Assembly (NCBI RefSeq): GCF_017353415.1
Contig: NZ_JAFMPX010000016.1
Coordinates: 1-64,000, forward strand
DNA from: Arthrobacter sp. E3
GTDB taxonomy: Bacteria > Actinomycetota > Actinomycetes > Actinomycetales > Micrococcaceae
Direction: 5' to 3'
Length of the DNA: 64,000 bases
This document shows positions 1 to 8,351 of the stretch, in pieces (within the stretch, counting starts at the first letter, position 1; each line of letters starts with the position of its first letter). Below the pieces are notes generated by a model. It was not told where the DNA came from, did not search any database, and was given only the letters and a program-made list of their open reading frames with translations. The translations under genes and the position numbers were made by a program.

Positions 1-431
1 CGGGATGATCCTTACCCCGGAAGAAATGATTAAAACCAACCTCGTACAACGTCGACGCACCAGCATAAGTGGAAATATGCCCACCCACACCAATATCAGG
101 AGCCTGCGCACGATGCACCAAAATAGCTGCGTTCCACCGCAACCACGCACGATACTTCCGCTCGATGCCCTCCTTGCCAGGATACTCAGGCTCCTGATCA
201 GCCGGAATCGTGTTCACATAATCAGTAGTCGTCACCATCGGCACCCCAACACTGCGCGCCCCCGCACGCTGGAGCAAACTACGCATAATGAACTGGGCAC
301 GCTCCGTGCCACGATCCTGAATCAACGCATCCAAAGACTCAAGCCACTCGGCAGTCTCATCCGGATCACGATCAGGAAGCTGGTTAGTCAACCCGCTAAG
401 GATATGGGAGTTCTCGTCTCGCTGTAGCACT
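1..431 (-). CDS. aceE: Pyruvate dehydrogenase E1 component, N-terminal part (cut by window edge)
   Basis: Decarboxylating E1 subunit of the pyruvate dehydrogenase complex in the cytoplasm. The first 143 codons are present and read on past base 1. The translation carries the conserved E1 N-terminal series [40 protein letters not shown] and [13 protein letters not shown], as in the large homodimeric AceE of proteobacteria and actinobacteria. The start chosen is GTG at 431, six bases after GAAAGAGG. The thiamine-binding core lies outside the window. Family identity is very likely; the start is likely. Confidence 0.9.
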
Positions 432-658
432 TGATACCTCTTTCCACGTTGCAGTCACGCACCTCCGCGTTGGCGAGGCGGCGTCGTCCCGCCCGCCACG
501 CGTTCTCCGTCGAACGAGGCGTGGGCGTGAGGCATCCCGATAAGGGCCCCATCAGATGATTATCACCATATGAAAACAAAATATTGTATGTTGAGAATAC
601 TGTGTGCATCCAAGGGATGCAACACCTATCCACCCTTTAGTCATGCGCGCGTTAGGGT
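432..658 (-). promoter_or_regulatory. Upstream region of aceE, no gene
   Basis: No convincing coding sequence. An AT-rich patch at about 570-600 lies upstream of aceE. On the minus strand TTGGAT and TACAAT are separated by 19 bases, a possible but long-spaced sigma-70 promoter. A perfect hairpin-like inverted repeat (GCATCC-aag-GGATGC, 606-620) lies just upstream of it and could be an operator. These assignments are inference from position. Confidence 0.35.
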
Positions 659-687
659 TTGACTACCTGTGAGGTGGCTCATATAAT
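659..687 (+). promoter_or_regulatory. Strong sigma-70-type promoter with long leader to the SDR gene
   Basis: TTGACT at 659-664 and TATAAT at 682-687 are separated by exactly 17 bases, close to the primary sigma-factor consensus. The expected start near 694 leaves a leader of about 170 bases before the dehydrogenase start at 868. The leader (688-867) holds no good gene; its only early frame is a 13-codon ATG frame at 697. Confidence 0.7.
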
Positions 688-867
688 CTCGTTCGTATGA
701 CGAAAATTGGATCTCACCTAGTGAAATATTCAAAATGAGCGTCGAATGAAATGACAGTTGAATGACGCGGCTGCGTCCGCCCGCGTTCCGTTGGCTGGTC
801 GTTAGCCCAGCCGCCTAGGATCGGTCCAAGGTCATTCCCCTGAGACAGCCACCATCAAGGAGCCGAG

Positions 868-1662
868 ATGAACCGTGAAACAACAGAATCACCAGAACCC
901 GGTGCGGGGGAGTTGGAGGCATCCAAGGTCCTGCTTGTCACCGGTGCCGGCTCCGGCATAGGTCGAGCCGTGGTCCAGGAGGCCCTTTCAGCGGGCTACA
1001 CGGTAGTTTTGGCGGGTAGGCGTGAGGCAGAGCTCATCGAGGCTGCACAGGGCAATACACGGGCGTTGTGCGTACCGACGGACGTTTGCGATCCGACGCA
1101 GGTGGAAAACCTGTTCCGCCAGGCTGTGGAACATTTTGGTCGCGTTGACGTATTGTTCAACAATGCTGGGATGTTTGGCCCCTTTGGTTCGGTTGATGAG
1201 ATCTCATTGGCCGATTGGAACGCTACCCTGGCCGTCAATCTGACGGGATCCATGATCTGCGCTGCCGAAGCCATGCGCACCATGAAGGCGCAGGAACCCC
1301 AGGGTGGGCGGATCATCAATAACGGCTCCATTTCGGCGCACTCGCCCCGCCCGAAGTCTGCGGCATACACCGTGAGCAAACATGCCATCAGCGGTCTGAC
1401 CAAGTCCATTGAACTGGACGGGCGCGCATTTGGCATTAGCTGTGGCCAGATTGACATTGGCAACACTGCCACCGCCATCATGGCCGACCTTGGCGTCAAC
1501 AGCGGTGCCCTGCAAGCCAACGGCAGCCTGCTGGTGGAACCGACGTTCCCTGTGGCAGAAGCTGCCAAGACCGTCCTGTACATGGCTGGCATGCCGGCCA
1601 GCGCCAACATTGGCCAACTCGTGGTCACGGCGGCCGGAATGCCGTTTGTAGGCCGCGGCTAG
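868..1662 (+). CDS. SDR family oxidoreductase
   Basis: NAD(P)-dependent short-chain dehydrogenase/reductase of 264 residues, slightly longer than classical members because of about 18 extra N-terminal residues. The Rossmann glycine motif GAGSGIGRA is near residue 26, NNAG near residue 100, and the catalytic Ser...YTVSK set lies around residue 155-173. The start is supported by AAGGAG five bases before ATG. It appears monocistronic behind the promoter at 659-687 and ends before the terminator at 1981. The substrate cannot be told from sequence. Confidence 0.9.
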   Translation: MNRETTESPEPGAGELEASKVLLVTGAGSGIGRAVVQEALSAGYTVVLAGRREAELIEAAQGNTRALCVPTDVCDPTQVENLFRQAVEHFGRVDVLFNNAGMFGPFGSVDEISLADWNATLAVNLTGSMICAAEAMRTMKAQEPQGGRIINNGSISAHSPRPKSAAYTVSKHAISGLTKSIELDGRAFGISCGQIDIGNTATAIMADLGVNSGALQANGSLLVEPTFPVAEAAKTVLYMAGMPASANIGQLVVTAAGMPFVGRG

Positions 1663-1732
1663 TTTGCCCCTAGTTCGCCTCTAGTCCGCGCCTGGGTAAG
1701 CCACGACTGAATCGTAGCAAGCCTGTCCCTCC

Positions 1733-1829
1733 CCGACGCTCCTGCAGCTTCAGGTGTGTATTACTCAACGCTCCCGCATGAACTGAGGGAGCGTCGGAAA
1801 ATATACGCCGAAAGGTGCAGGAGCGTTGG
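1733..1829. repeat. Nested inverted-repeat element (REP-like)
   Basis: Four copies of an ACGCTCC-type motif form two nested palindromes. Outer arms at 1733-1746 and 1816-1829 pair over 14 bases with one mismatch; inner arms CAACGCTCCC and GGGAGCGTCG at 1766-1775 and 1787-1796 pair around an 11-base loop. It lies in the gene-free stretch 1663-2045. It resembles short interspersed palindromic elements; function unknown. Confidence 0.6.
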
Positions 1830-1980
1830 TCTTGGATTACAGCGGTTGGGGCCGGTTGGTACTCCCACCCGCACCATCCCACACCGCCAACTCCCTGGAA
1901 ACTCAACTCCCCCGCTCGGTCAACATCCTGCACGTTTTACTTATTGCAACATCCGTCGTGAAAGATCCAAGTTAAACGGC

Positions 1981-2016
1981 GCTGCCGCCGTCCCCGATGA
2001 TGGGGGCGGCGGCAGC
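1981..2016. terminator. Hairpin terminator between convergent SDR and permease genes
   Basis: GCTGCCGCC-gtcccc and its complement form a GC-rich stem of about 15 base pairs around a short loop, followed by TTT on the plus strand. It sits between two convergent genes and could serve both. Confidence 0.75.
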
Positions 2017-2045
2017 TTTGCAGACGGAGGTCTCAAGCAGGAAGC

Positions 2046-3551
2046 TTAGTGCTCGGCTTCCACAGGACGGATCGCGACTTCCTTGCCGTCGGCGTCGATG
2101 AGCTTGCCATCTTCCCAACGGTCGCCGTGTTCCAGGCAGTCCACCACTTCGGCAGGCACAAGCCGTTCGGTGCCTGCGGCAAATACTGAGGGATTATCTG
2201 GATTGCCGAACTTGAAGTGGTTGAACAACAGGTTGAGCAGGATTGCCACGACGGCGGCGGAGCTGATGCCGGAGTGGAAGATCGTGGCGAACCAGGTGGG
2301 GAACTGATCGTAGAACGTCGGTGCAGCGATCGGGATGATGCCAGCACCGATGGACGTGGCAACGATGATCAGGTTCATGTTGTTCTTGTAGCTGACAACG
2401 GACAGTGAGCGGATACCACTGGCGGCAACCGTGCCGAACAGGACGATGCCAGCGCCGCCAAGGACGGGCAGCGGCACTGCAGCGACCACGCGACCCATAA
2501 CCGGCAGAATACCCAAGACTACGAGGATGACACCGCCGGCAGCAACGACGAAGCGGCTCTTAATGCCGGTGACGGCGACCAGGCCCACGTTCTGGGCGAA
2601 GGCGCTCTGCGTGAAGGATCCGAAGACGGGTGCGATAACGCTGGCGGCCATGTCGGCGCGCAAGCCGTCGCCAAGACGGCGGGAGTCGACCTTGGTGTCC
2701 ACGATTTCCGCGACGGCCAGGATGTCAGCAGAAGTTTCAACCATGATGACCAGAACCACGATAAACATCGAGATGATGGCGGCGAGCTGGAAGGTCGGAA
2801 CGCCCAAGTGGAACGGGGTCGGGAAGGCGACGATAGCGCCGTTGCCCACCTTGGAGAAGTCAGCCATGCCAATAGCAACGGCGATGAGGGTGCCGATGAC
2901 GATCGCCAGGAGGATGGACAAGCGTGAGATGGTGCTGTTTCCGAGCTTGCTCAGCAGCAGCACAATGACGAGAGTCAGCGCTGCCAGGCCGATGTTGGCC
3001 ACGCTGCCGTAGTTGTCGGCCTTGGAGTTGCCACCCATGGCCCAGTTGGCCGCCACTGGCATCAAGGACAAACCGATCACGGTGATGACGGTGCCGGTCA
3101 CGACCGGCGGGAAGAACTTGATGACCTTGGAGAAGATCGGGGAGATGATCAGGCCCAGCAGGGACGAGACGATGACCGCACCGAAAACGTTACGGAGTCC
3201 GAGGTGATCGTCACTGGGGCCAACAGAGGTGACAATTGCCACCATGGTTGCCACGCCGGCGAACGATACGCCCTGCACCAGCGGGAGCTGGGAGCCGAAG
3301 AACGGCACCCCGATAGTCTGAAGAAGGGTGGCTAGTCCACCCATGAACAGACAGGCTGCAATAAGCAGGCCGATATCGCCCGGGTTCAGGCCCGCGGCCT
3401 GACCAACAATTAGTGGTACGGCGATAATTCCGCCGTACATGGTTAGTACGTGTTGGAATCCATAGGCGAAACTTGCACCTATTCCTAGACGTTCGTCCTC
3501 TGGCCGGGCCGGTTTTGCGGCTGCTACGGCGGATCGTGAACTCCTGGTCAT
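2046..3551 (-). CDS. Nucleobase:cation symporter-2 permease, probably for urate/xanthine
   Basis: Membrane permease of 501 residues in the NCS2 (xanthine/uracil permease) family with 12-14 hydrophobic segments. Recognisable stretches include GASFAYGFQHVLTMYGGIIAVPL near the N-terminus, LPLVQGVSFAGVATMVAI, and the family signature region FSQSAFAQNVGLVAVTGI-like at about residue 318 (here GSFTQSAFAQNVGLVAVTG). Its own Shine-Dalgarno AAGGAGGT lies six bases before ATG 3551. It is the last gene after uraD-uraH-urate oxidase on the same strand, which makes urate or xanthine the likely substrate. Confidence 0.88.
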   Translation of the reverse strand: MTRSSRSAVAAAKPARPEDERLGIGASFAYGFQHVLTMYGGIIAVPLIVGQAAGLNPGDIGLLIAACLFMGGLATLLQTIGVPFFGSQLPLVQGVSFAGVATMVAIVTSVGPSDDHLGLRNVFGAVIVSSLLGLIISPIFSKVIKFFPPVVTGTVITVIGLSLMPVAANWAMGGNSKADNYGSVANIGLAALTLVIVLLLSKLGNSTISRLSILLAIVIGTLIAVAIGMADFSKVGNGAIVAFPTPFHLGVPTFQLAAIISMFIVVLVIMVETSADILAVAEIVDTKVDSRRLGDGLRADMAASVIAPVFGSFTQSAFAQNVGLVAVTGIKSRFVVAAGGVILVVLGILPVMGRVVAAVPLPVLGGAGIVLFGTVAASGIRSLSVVSYKNNMNLIIVATSIGAGIIPIAAPTFYDQFPTWFATIFHSGISSAAVVAILLNLLFNHFKFGNPDNPSVFAAGTERLVPAEVVDCLEHGDRWEDGKLIDADGKEVAIRPVEAEH

Positions 3552-3614
3552 AGCGGACCTCCTTGTCTGCTTACCTTGGGTTATACGTCAGCTCACTTTG
3601 GGGGCTGCCGTGCC

Positions 3615-3648
3615 AGTTGGGCGGGAGACCGAAGTCCCCCGCCCAACT
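3615..3648. other. Intercistronic hairpin between urate oxidase and permease
   Basis: Perfect 11-bp inverted repeat AGTTGGGCGGG / CCCGCCCAACT around a 12-base loop in the 141-base gap 3552-3692. No U-run follows it on the minus strand, so it reads better as a leaky attenuator or RNA-processing hairpin than a full terminator. Confidence 0.55.
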
Positions 3649-3692
3649 ATTTGTCTTGCAATGACTTGGGCTTCATCGAAGCCCGGTAATTC

Positions 3693-4604
3693 TTAGCAGA
3701 AGCCTGCGACGCCTTCCCAGACGTTGCCTGCATCCGATGCGTTTTCGCGAAGCACGGTGCCTTCGATCAGGCCGTAAGGACGGTCTGCTGCGAAGAAGAC
3801 TTCGTTGGGGTTGTCCTGGCCGAAGTGGGACAGGTCAACAACGAAGTGGTGCTTGTTAGGCATGGAGAACTTGATTTCATCGATCTCCGGGTGCGCGTTG
3901 AGAACCTTCTTGCCCATTTCGAACAGGGTGTTCTGCAAAGCGTGTGAGAAGCCTTCGGTGAAGCCTTCCAGCAAGAGAGCCTTGACGTCTTCGTAGGACT
4001 TGTTGAAGTCGAAGTCGGCGTCGACAGCCTCGGGGTTGAAGCGCCAGCGAGCAGCAACGTCGGTGCTCATGATGCGGTCGTTGGTTGCTTCCAAGGTGGT
4101 GTACTTGTCAACCGGGAAACCATCGAAACCGGACTGGGTGGACTTCAGAACTGTGAGGTTCTTCAGACCGGCCAGCACCTGGGTCTTGTCGCCGTCCTTG
4201 ACGACGACGGCGGTGCGGACTTCCTGGTTGCTCTTGACGAACGAGTGGTCGTGCTCGGCGCCATTGGCGACGATGCGGTTCCATCCGTACTGCTCGGCTG
4301 CCCAGCGGCCGCCGTCGATCCATGCAAATTCGTCGGTGAAGTGCTTGCCCAAGCGAAGCAGGAAAGCTTCCGGTGAGCCAACGCCGTCACGGGCGAACGA
4401 GTAGATGGTGTTCTTCTGCGTGTCGGTGGGGACAACGTGGGCGTTGTCGCCATCGATGTGTGCAGCGTTGAAGTCTCCGCGAACCTCGGACGTGACATTG
4501 AGATCTTCGATCTCGTGACGGTCGGTGTCGCGTGTCAACTTGACCAGACGGACCTCAGCCTTGCCGTACTGGTTGGCGCCCAAGATGATGTTGTTGTCAG
4601 TCAT
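3693..4604 (-). CDS. pucL: Urate oxidase (cofactor-independent uricase)
   Basis: Converts urate, O2 and water to 5-hydroxyisourate and H2O2. The product has 303 residues, the usual length of bacterial uricases. Key residues are visible: Lys15 in QYGKAE, the Thr60-Asp61 pair in PTDTQKNTIY, and the His of PNKHHF near the C-terminus, corresponding to the Lys/Thr/His active site of the family. ATG 4604 follows GAGGAAG by seven bases. It sits just downstream of uraH, so all three enzymes from urate to allantoin are adjacent. Confidence 0.96.
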   Translation of the reverse strand: MTDNNIILGANQYGKAEVRLVKLTRDTDRHEIEDLNVTSEVRGDFNAAHIDGDNAHVVPTDTQKNTIYSFARDGVGSPEAFLLRLGKHFTDEFAWIDGGRWAAEQYGWNRIVANGAEHDHSFVKSNQEVRTAVVVKDGDKTQVLAGLKNLTVLKSTQSGFDGFPVDKYTTLEATNDRIMSTDVAARWRFNPEAVDADFDFNKSYEDVKALLLEGFTEGFSHALQNTLFEMGKKVLNAHPEIDEIKFSMPNKHHFVVDLSHFGQDNPNEVFFAADRPYGLIEGTVLRENASDAGNVWEGVAGFC

Positions 4605-4607
4605 GAT

Positions 4608-4949
4608 TTAACTTCCTCTGTATGTTGAATAGGCGAATGGACTAAGCAATAGGGGCACGTGGTAGTGCTCCTGACTTTCCTCGACCGCAAAGGTCAGGGA
4701 TACCTCCGGAAAGAAGGTGTCCGATTTGATGCCGGCGAAGTAGGCGCCCGTGTCGAACCGCAGTTGGTAGTTACCGCTCTGCAATCGCTCGGGGCCAAGG
4801 TCTTTCACCCGCCCGTCAGCATCAGTGGTGCCCGACGCAATCTGGACCCATGCCTCGCCGTCGCGGGCGTAAAGCTCGACGGCGACACGAGCAGCAGGTT
4901 TCCCGGCTGCGGTATCCAGAATGTGGGTGGTTATATGGGAGACGCTCAT
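4608..4949 (-). CDS. uraH: 5-hydroxyisourate hydrolase (transthyretin-like)
   Basis: Second enzyme of urate breakdown, hydrolysing 5-hydroxyisourate to OHCU. It has 113 residues, typical of the family, with N-terminal THILDTAAGKPA and the diagnostic C-terminal YRGS tetrapeptide. The start overlaps the uraD stop in an ATGA arrangement (4946-4949), indicating translational coupling; urate oxidase starts three bases after its stop. Confidence 0.96.
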   Translation of the reverse strand: MSVSHITTHILDTAAGKPAARVAVELYARDGEAWVQIASGTTDADGRVKDLGPERLQSGNYQLRFDTGAYFAGIKSDTFFPEVSLTFAVEESQEHYHVPLLLSPFAYSTYRGS

Positions 4950-5443
4950 GCGCTCATCACTCCTTCGAGCCTCAGCAGTGCGATTTCTCGCAGTTGCTGG
5001 GCGACTATGAGGTTTTCTTCCTCAGCGGTATTCTTCATGCGCTGGTGAAGGGTGTCAATGATCTCCTGTGGTGTCCGGCCAGCGGCTCGGATCAGGAACA
5101 CCTGGTCAAATTTGGCTTCGTAGGCGCGGTTGCCCTCGGCCAGTGCGGTGACGACGGCACTGTCGCTGGGGTCCACGGCGGATTGTTCCTTGCGGGACAG
5201 GCTCGCTTCAGTACTGGCGCCTGCTGCACGCTCACCGATCCGGGGATGGTGTGCCATGGCGGAGGCCACTTCGTCGTCGGTAAAAGGATCCGCGACGGTG
5301 CGGGCGCAGTTGAGGAGCTCGTCCAGATCGGCGAACGGACGGGCGGCGATGATTTCGCTGCACCAGCGTTCAATGTCGATGCATGGGCGAAGAACAGCCA
5401 TTGCTTCGGCTGTCTCTGCGTCGTTGAAGTGTTCAAGCAGCAT
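4946..5443 (-). CDS. uraD: OHCU decarboxylase
   Basis: 2-oxo-4-hydroxy-4-carboxy-5-ureidoimidazoline decarboxylase, producing S-allantoin. 165 residues. The family motif HPRIGE is at about residue 89-94 and a Ser/Glu-rich helix with SRKEQSAV follows. First gene of the urate operon; AAGGAC lies about ten bases before ATG 5443. The operator-like repeat at 5491-5515 lies about 50 bases upstream. Confidence 0.95.
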   Translation of the reverse strand: MLLEHFNDAETAEAMAVLRPCIDIERWCSEIIAARPFADLDELLNCARTVADPFTDDEVASAMAHHPRIGERAAGASTEASLSRKEQSAVDPSDSAVVTALAEGNRAYEAKFDQVFLIRAAGRTPQEIIDTLHQRMKNTAEEENLIVAQQLREIALLRLEGVMSA

Positions 5444-5490
5444 TGCTTGTCAGTCCTTGCGAGTCGGTGCTGGCATCCACGGTGTTGGCT

Positions 5491-5515
5491 ATACGAAGAA
5501 AATCTATTTTCGTAT
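5491..5515. promoter_or_regulatory. Candidate operator of the urate operon
   Basis: Perfect inverted repeat ATACGAA-N11-TTCGTAT centred about 60 bases upstream of the uraD start. Farther upstream, TTGACA (minus strand, 5572-5567) could be a -35 box with a weak -10 at 5544-5549, which would put this repeat just downstream of the transcription start. The regulator is not in the window. Confidence 0.5.
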
Positions 5516-5733
5516 CGTGGAACTGTTATTTCAGCATATGAATAGTGAACAGCATCACAGCGGAGATGTCAATCACAGAATCCGGAATCTTTTACAGGCC
5601 TGGCTTGTTTTGCCATTAGAGCGGGGTGTGGTGGGCCAGTTGTAGCACCAACGTTGACGGCACGCTGTACCGACTCTAAACTTATTTCATAGAGCAATAT
5701 TTCAATTCCACCAGACGAAATTATTGGAGAGAC

Positions 5734-6201
5734 ATGTCAACTCAACTTACGCCCGGCCAGCAGGCTCCCGGCTTTACCCTTCCCGATGCAGATGGCAAGA
5801 ACGTCAACCTGTCCGACTTCGCTGGCCGTCAGGTCGTTGTCTACTTCTACCCCAAGGCAGCCACCCCCGGCTGCACCACCGAGGCATGCGACTTCCGCGA
5901 CAGCTTGGCTGCATTGAAGGCCGGCGGCGTGGATGTTGTTGGCATCTCCACCGACCCGCAGGAAGCCCTGACCGCTTTCGCTGAGGAATTTGACCTGAAC
6001 TTCCCGCTCCTTTCCGACGTCGAGCACGAAGTTGCCGAGTCTTGGGGCGCCTGGGGCGAAAAGGTCATCAACGGCAACAAGATGATCGGTACGTTGCGCT
6101 CAACCGTCGTGCTCAATGCAGACGGCACGGTGCACAGCGCTGAATACAACGTCGCAGCAGATGGCCACGTGTCGCGTCTGCGCACCGAGCTGGGCCTGTA
6201 A
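5734..6201 (+). CDS. bcp: Thioredoxin-dependent thiol peroxidase (BCP-type peroxiredoxin)
   Basis: Reduces H2O2 and organic hydroperoxides in the cytoplasm. 155 residues, normal for bacterioferritin comigratory protein. Peroxidatic Cys47 lies in PGCTTEACDF and the second conserved Cys is residue 52, the E. coli BCP arrangement. GGAGAG precedes ATG 5734 by three to four bases. It is divergent from the urate operon, whose uricase releases H2O2; whether the adjacency matters is not shown by the sequence. Confidence 0.93.
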   Translation: MSTQLTPGQQAPGFTLPDADGKNVNLSDFAGRQVVVYFYPKAATPGCTTEACDFRDSLAALKAGGVDVVGISTDPQEALTAFAEEFDLNFPLLSDVEHEVAESWGAWGEKVINGNKMIGTLRSTVVLNADGTVHSAEYNVAADGHVSRLRTELGL

Positions 6202-6562
6202 CCAAGGCACCTACTCCGGCCGCCTGATCGATGCCGCCGCTTCTCCACCTATTCCGGGGCTGAACCCTTGGGACGGGTGGATGAGTGGCGGCATTTTTCG
6301 TGTCCCACAACCCACTCCACCGGCCGGGACAAGGAAGAATCAGGAACGCAAAATTAGGGATAAGTGAATTTGTCGGGGGTACGGAACCCCGGTGTCGATC
6401 GCCGCCGCCGCTATTCATGTCACCTCCGTCGAGGCGGTCAAGGTGGCCTAGCGTGTTGACGACGTCGGAGCCTGCCGAAACGTGGACGTACGCAGGGGAT
6501 GATCCGCAGAATCCCGGACCGCCCGGGACGCCGGACACTGCCGCCCCGGACGGTGCTGGACG
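6202..6562. other. Gene-free stretch downstream of bcp
   Basis: Only short frames without ribosome-binding sites or recognisable motifs. No clear terminator hairpin with a U-run was found after bcp. Nothing else assigned. Confidence 0.4.
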
Positions 6563-6597
6563 GATGCTGGTGCAATACCCATCAATGCACCAGCATC
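6563..6597. promoter_or_regulatory. Perfect inverted repeat just upstream of a ribosome-binding site
   Basis: GATGCTGGTGCA and TGCACCAGCATC pair perfectly over 12 bp around 11 bases. The GAAGGAG ribosome-binding site of the next gene starts three bases after the right arm. It could be an operator for a dimeric regulator or an RNA hairpin affecting initiation. Confidence 0.5.
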
Positions 6598-6614
6598 GCG
6601 AAGGAGAATCAGCG

Positions 6615-7248
6615 ATGGCAACAAGCATCAGTTCCGGGGAATTAGGGGGCGGTGCTGAACGCGGCGTAGTCGTTCGTGAACACCGCTTTCCTACAGGGCG
6701 AGGCTACTGTGGCCAACTACATCGAGGCGTTCTCCGAACGTGGCGGCGTGGGCATGCTGGGCGTGCTGCTGAATATTGTCGGCGTTCCCTTGCTGCTGGC
6801 CGGACTTGTGGGCCTGCTGCAGTTGGCTAGCCCCAAGTCGTCCATAGTGAGCCGGATTGCGGTGGCCGCCATCACCGTGGGCATGGTGGCGTTCTTGTGC
6901 ATGAACGGCGCACTCCTGGCGTTTTACAGCTTTGGCTCCGGCGGGGCGGCAGCGGCAGCTTCTGCAGCTGAGCAATTGACGGTGGCAAGCACCGGCATGC
7001 TGGCCCTGCTGGTGCCGTTTCTGCTGGGAAATGCCGTGGGCATGGTCTGCACGGCCATTGCCCTGCTGAAGTCAAGGGTCACGTCCCTGTGGGTGCCAGT
7101 GGCGCTGCTGCTGTTTTTTGTTCTCGACTTTCTTGTTCCGGCCATGGCGTTTTTTGACACTCACCTGCTCTTCGGCGCCTTTGCTGTGGGGGCAGGCGCC
7201 TCGGTGTTGCGCCGCCGGCCGCAGGCCTTCCCGCAGCACAGGCCCTGA
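6615..7248 (+). pseudogene. Frameshifted multi-TM membrane protein, family not recognised
   Basis: A strong ribosome-binding site (GAAGGAG, seven bases) precedes ATG 6615, but that frame leaves any membrane-protein-like sequence after about 20 codons (MATSISSGELGGGAERGVVV). The hydrophobic continuation lies in another frame, open from after a stop at 6667-6669 (possible GTG 6676) to 7248, with about five membrane segments such as LGVLLNIVGVPLLLAGLVGL and MLALLVPFLLGNAVGMVC. The simplest reading is one gene of about 210 codons broken by a frameshift near 6670. Alternatively a 190-residue protein starts at GTG 6676 without a good ribosome-binding site. Confidence 0.55.
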
Positions 7249-7292
7249 ACTATGGTTGCTCCATCAGCCAACGACAGGCGCATTGGGGGTGG

Positions 7293-7568
7293 GTGGATGA
7301 ACACCAGCCACGCCCTTGCCGCCCGCACGGCGCTCAGCACGGCAGCGAGAAACGGCTGCGCGTCACGGTGACGGACAGCGGAAGTTGGGTGCCGCCGTCG
7401 TCCGCCAGGGCAGGGGTGGGGCTTGACTCCATGCGCCAGCGCGCGCGGGAACTGGGTGGCCGTGCCACCATCACCTGCGCCGAGGGGGCAGGCACGGGAA
7501 CGGGCGCAGGGACGCGGGTGCGGGCCTGGTTGCCGCTGTCGCCAACCCCGGGATTGGAGCAGCCGTGA
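7293..7568 (+). pseudogene. C-terminal stub of a NarL-type sensor histidine kinase
   Basis: The translation from about residue 18 (KRLRVTVTDSG, then GVGLDSMRQRARELGGRATI and RVRAWLPL) matches the end of a HATPase_c domain of LuxR/NarL-partner kinases: the DxG and GxGL boxes and final strands are present. The sensor, dimerisation (HisKA_3) and N-box regions are missing, and no upstream frame supplies them. The stop overlaps the next gene by GTGA, the normal kinase-regulator coupling. A remnant of a deleted kinase. Confidence 0.7.
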
Positions 7569-8250
7569 ACGCCGTGAACGCCGTGACCGTGGTGATAGTC
7601 GATGACCATCCGGTGTTCCGGCGCGGGCTGCAGTCCCTGTTGGAGACTGCAGGGATGGTGGTGTTGGCGCAGGCGGAGGACGGGCTGGGTGGAATTGCCG
7701 CCGTCTTGGAACACCGCCCGGACGTGGTGCCCATGGACCTGCACCTGCCGGACATCAACGGCGCCGAGGCCACACGACGGCTGGTGCGCGACGTGCCGGG
7801 GGTGAAAATTTGCATTCTGACCATGTTCGACGACGATGATTCCGTTTTCGCCTCGATGCGGGCCGGAGCGCTGGGCTACTTGCTGAAGGGTGCTGACATT
7901 GACGGGATTGAACGGGCCGTGCGGGCTGTTGCGGAAGGGGAAGCACTGTATTCGGCTGCGATTGCGCGGCGTATGCAGGCCTTCTTTGCCGCAGCGGGCC
8001 CGGCGCTGGCGGTGCAACCGTTTCCGGAACTAACGCCGAGGGAACGGCAGGTGCTGGAGCATGTGGCACGCGGGGAAGACAATGCGGCCATCGCCGGGGC
8101 TCTGGAGCTGAACCAAAAACTGTGCGCAATGTGGTCTCCGCTGTGCTGGCGAAATTACGTGTGGCGGACCGGGCGCAGGCGATGGTGCGGGCCAGGGATG
8201 CCGGGCTGGGACATGCCGGGCCGGGGCAGCCGGGGCCGTCGGCGCTGTAA
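7565..8250 (+). pseudogene. LuxR/NarL-type response regulator with a frameshift in the HTH
   Basis: The receiver domain is intact (VIVDDHPVFRRGLQ, phospho-acceptor Asp58 in PMDLHLPDING, Lys in YLLKGAD). The HTH starts well (LTPRERQVLEHVARGEDNAAIAGAL) but after NQK (codon 185) the frame turns into unrelated Arg/Cys/Trp-rich sequence running to 8314. Adding one A to the five-A run at 8115-8119 restores TVRNVVSAVLAKLRVADRAQ, the normal recognition helix and end, stopping at 8250. As written the DNA-binding helix is destroyed. A sequencing error cannot be excluded, but the adjacent kinase stub argues for real decay. Confidence 0.8.
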
Positions 8251-8351
8251 ATGCTTGCATGCGCGGCGCGCGGGTGTGACAGTGGAGCTGTGCGGCAGCA
8301 ACCGCGACATGTGAAGTACGTGTTTTTTCCTGAAGCAAAGGGGCTTTGGTC

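Noticed and set aside
388-633. 81-codon minus-strand frame upstream of aceE
   Set aside because: It overlaps the aceE start and the promoter-like AT-rich patch, and shows no family features.
697-738. 13-codon frame as a real leader peptide
   Set aside because: No Shine-Dalgarno, no regulatory amino-acid bias and no attenuator hairpin; kept only as a remark.
8120-8314. C-terminal part of the 249-codon regulator frame as genuine protein
   Set aside because: The other frame gives a perfect LuxR HTH continuation after a one-base correction, so this tail is a frameshift product.
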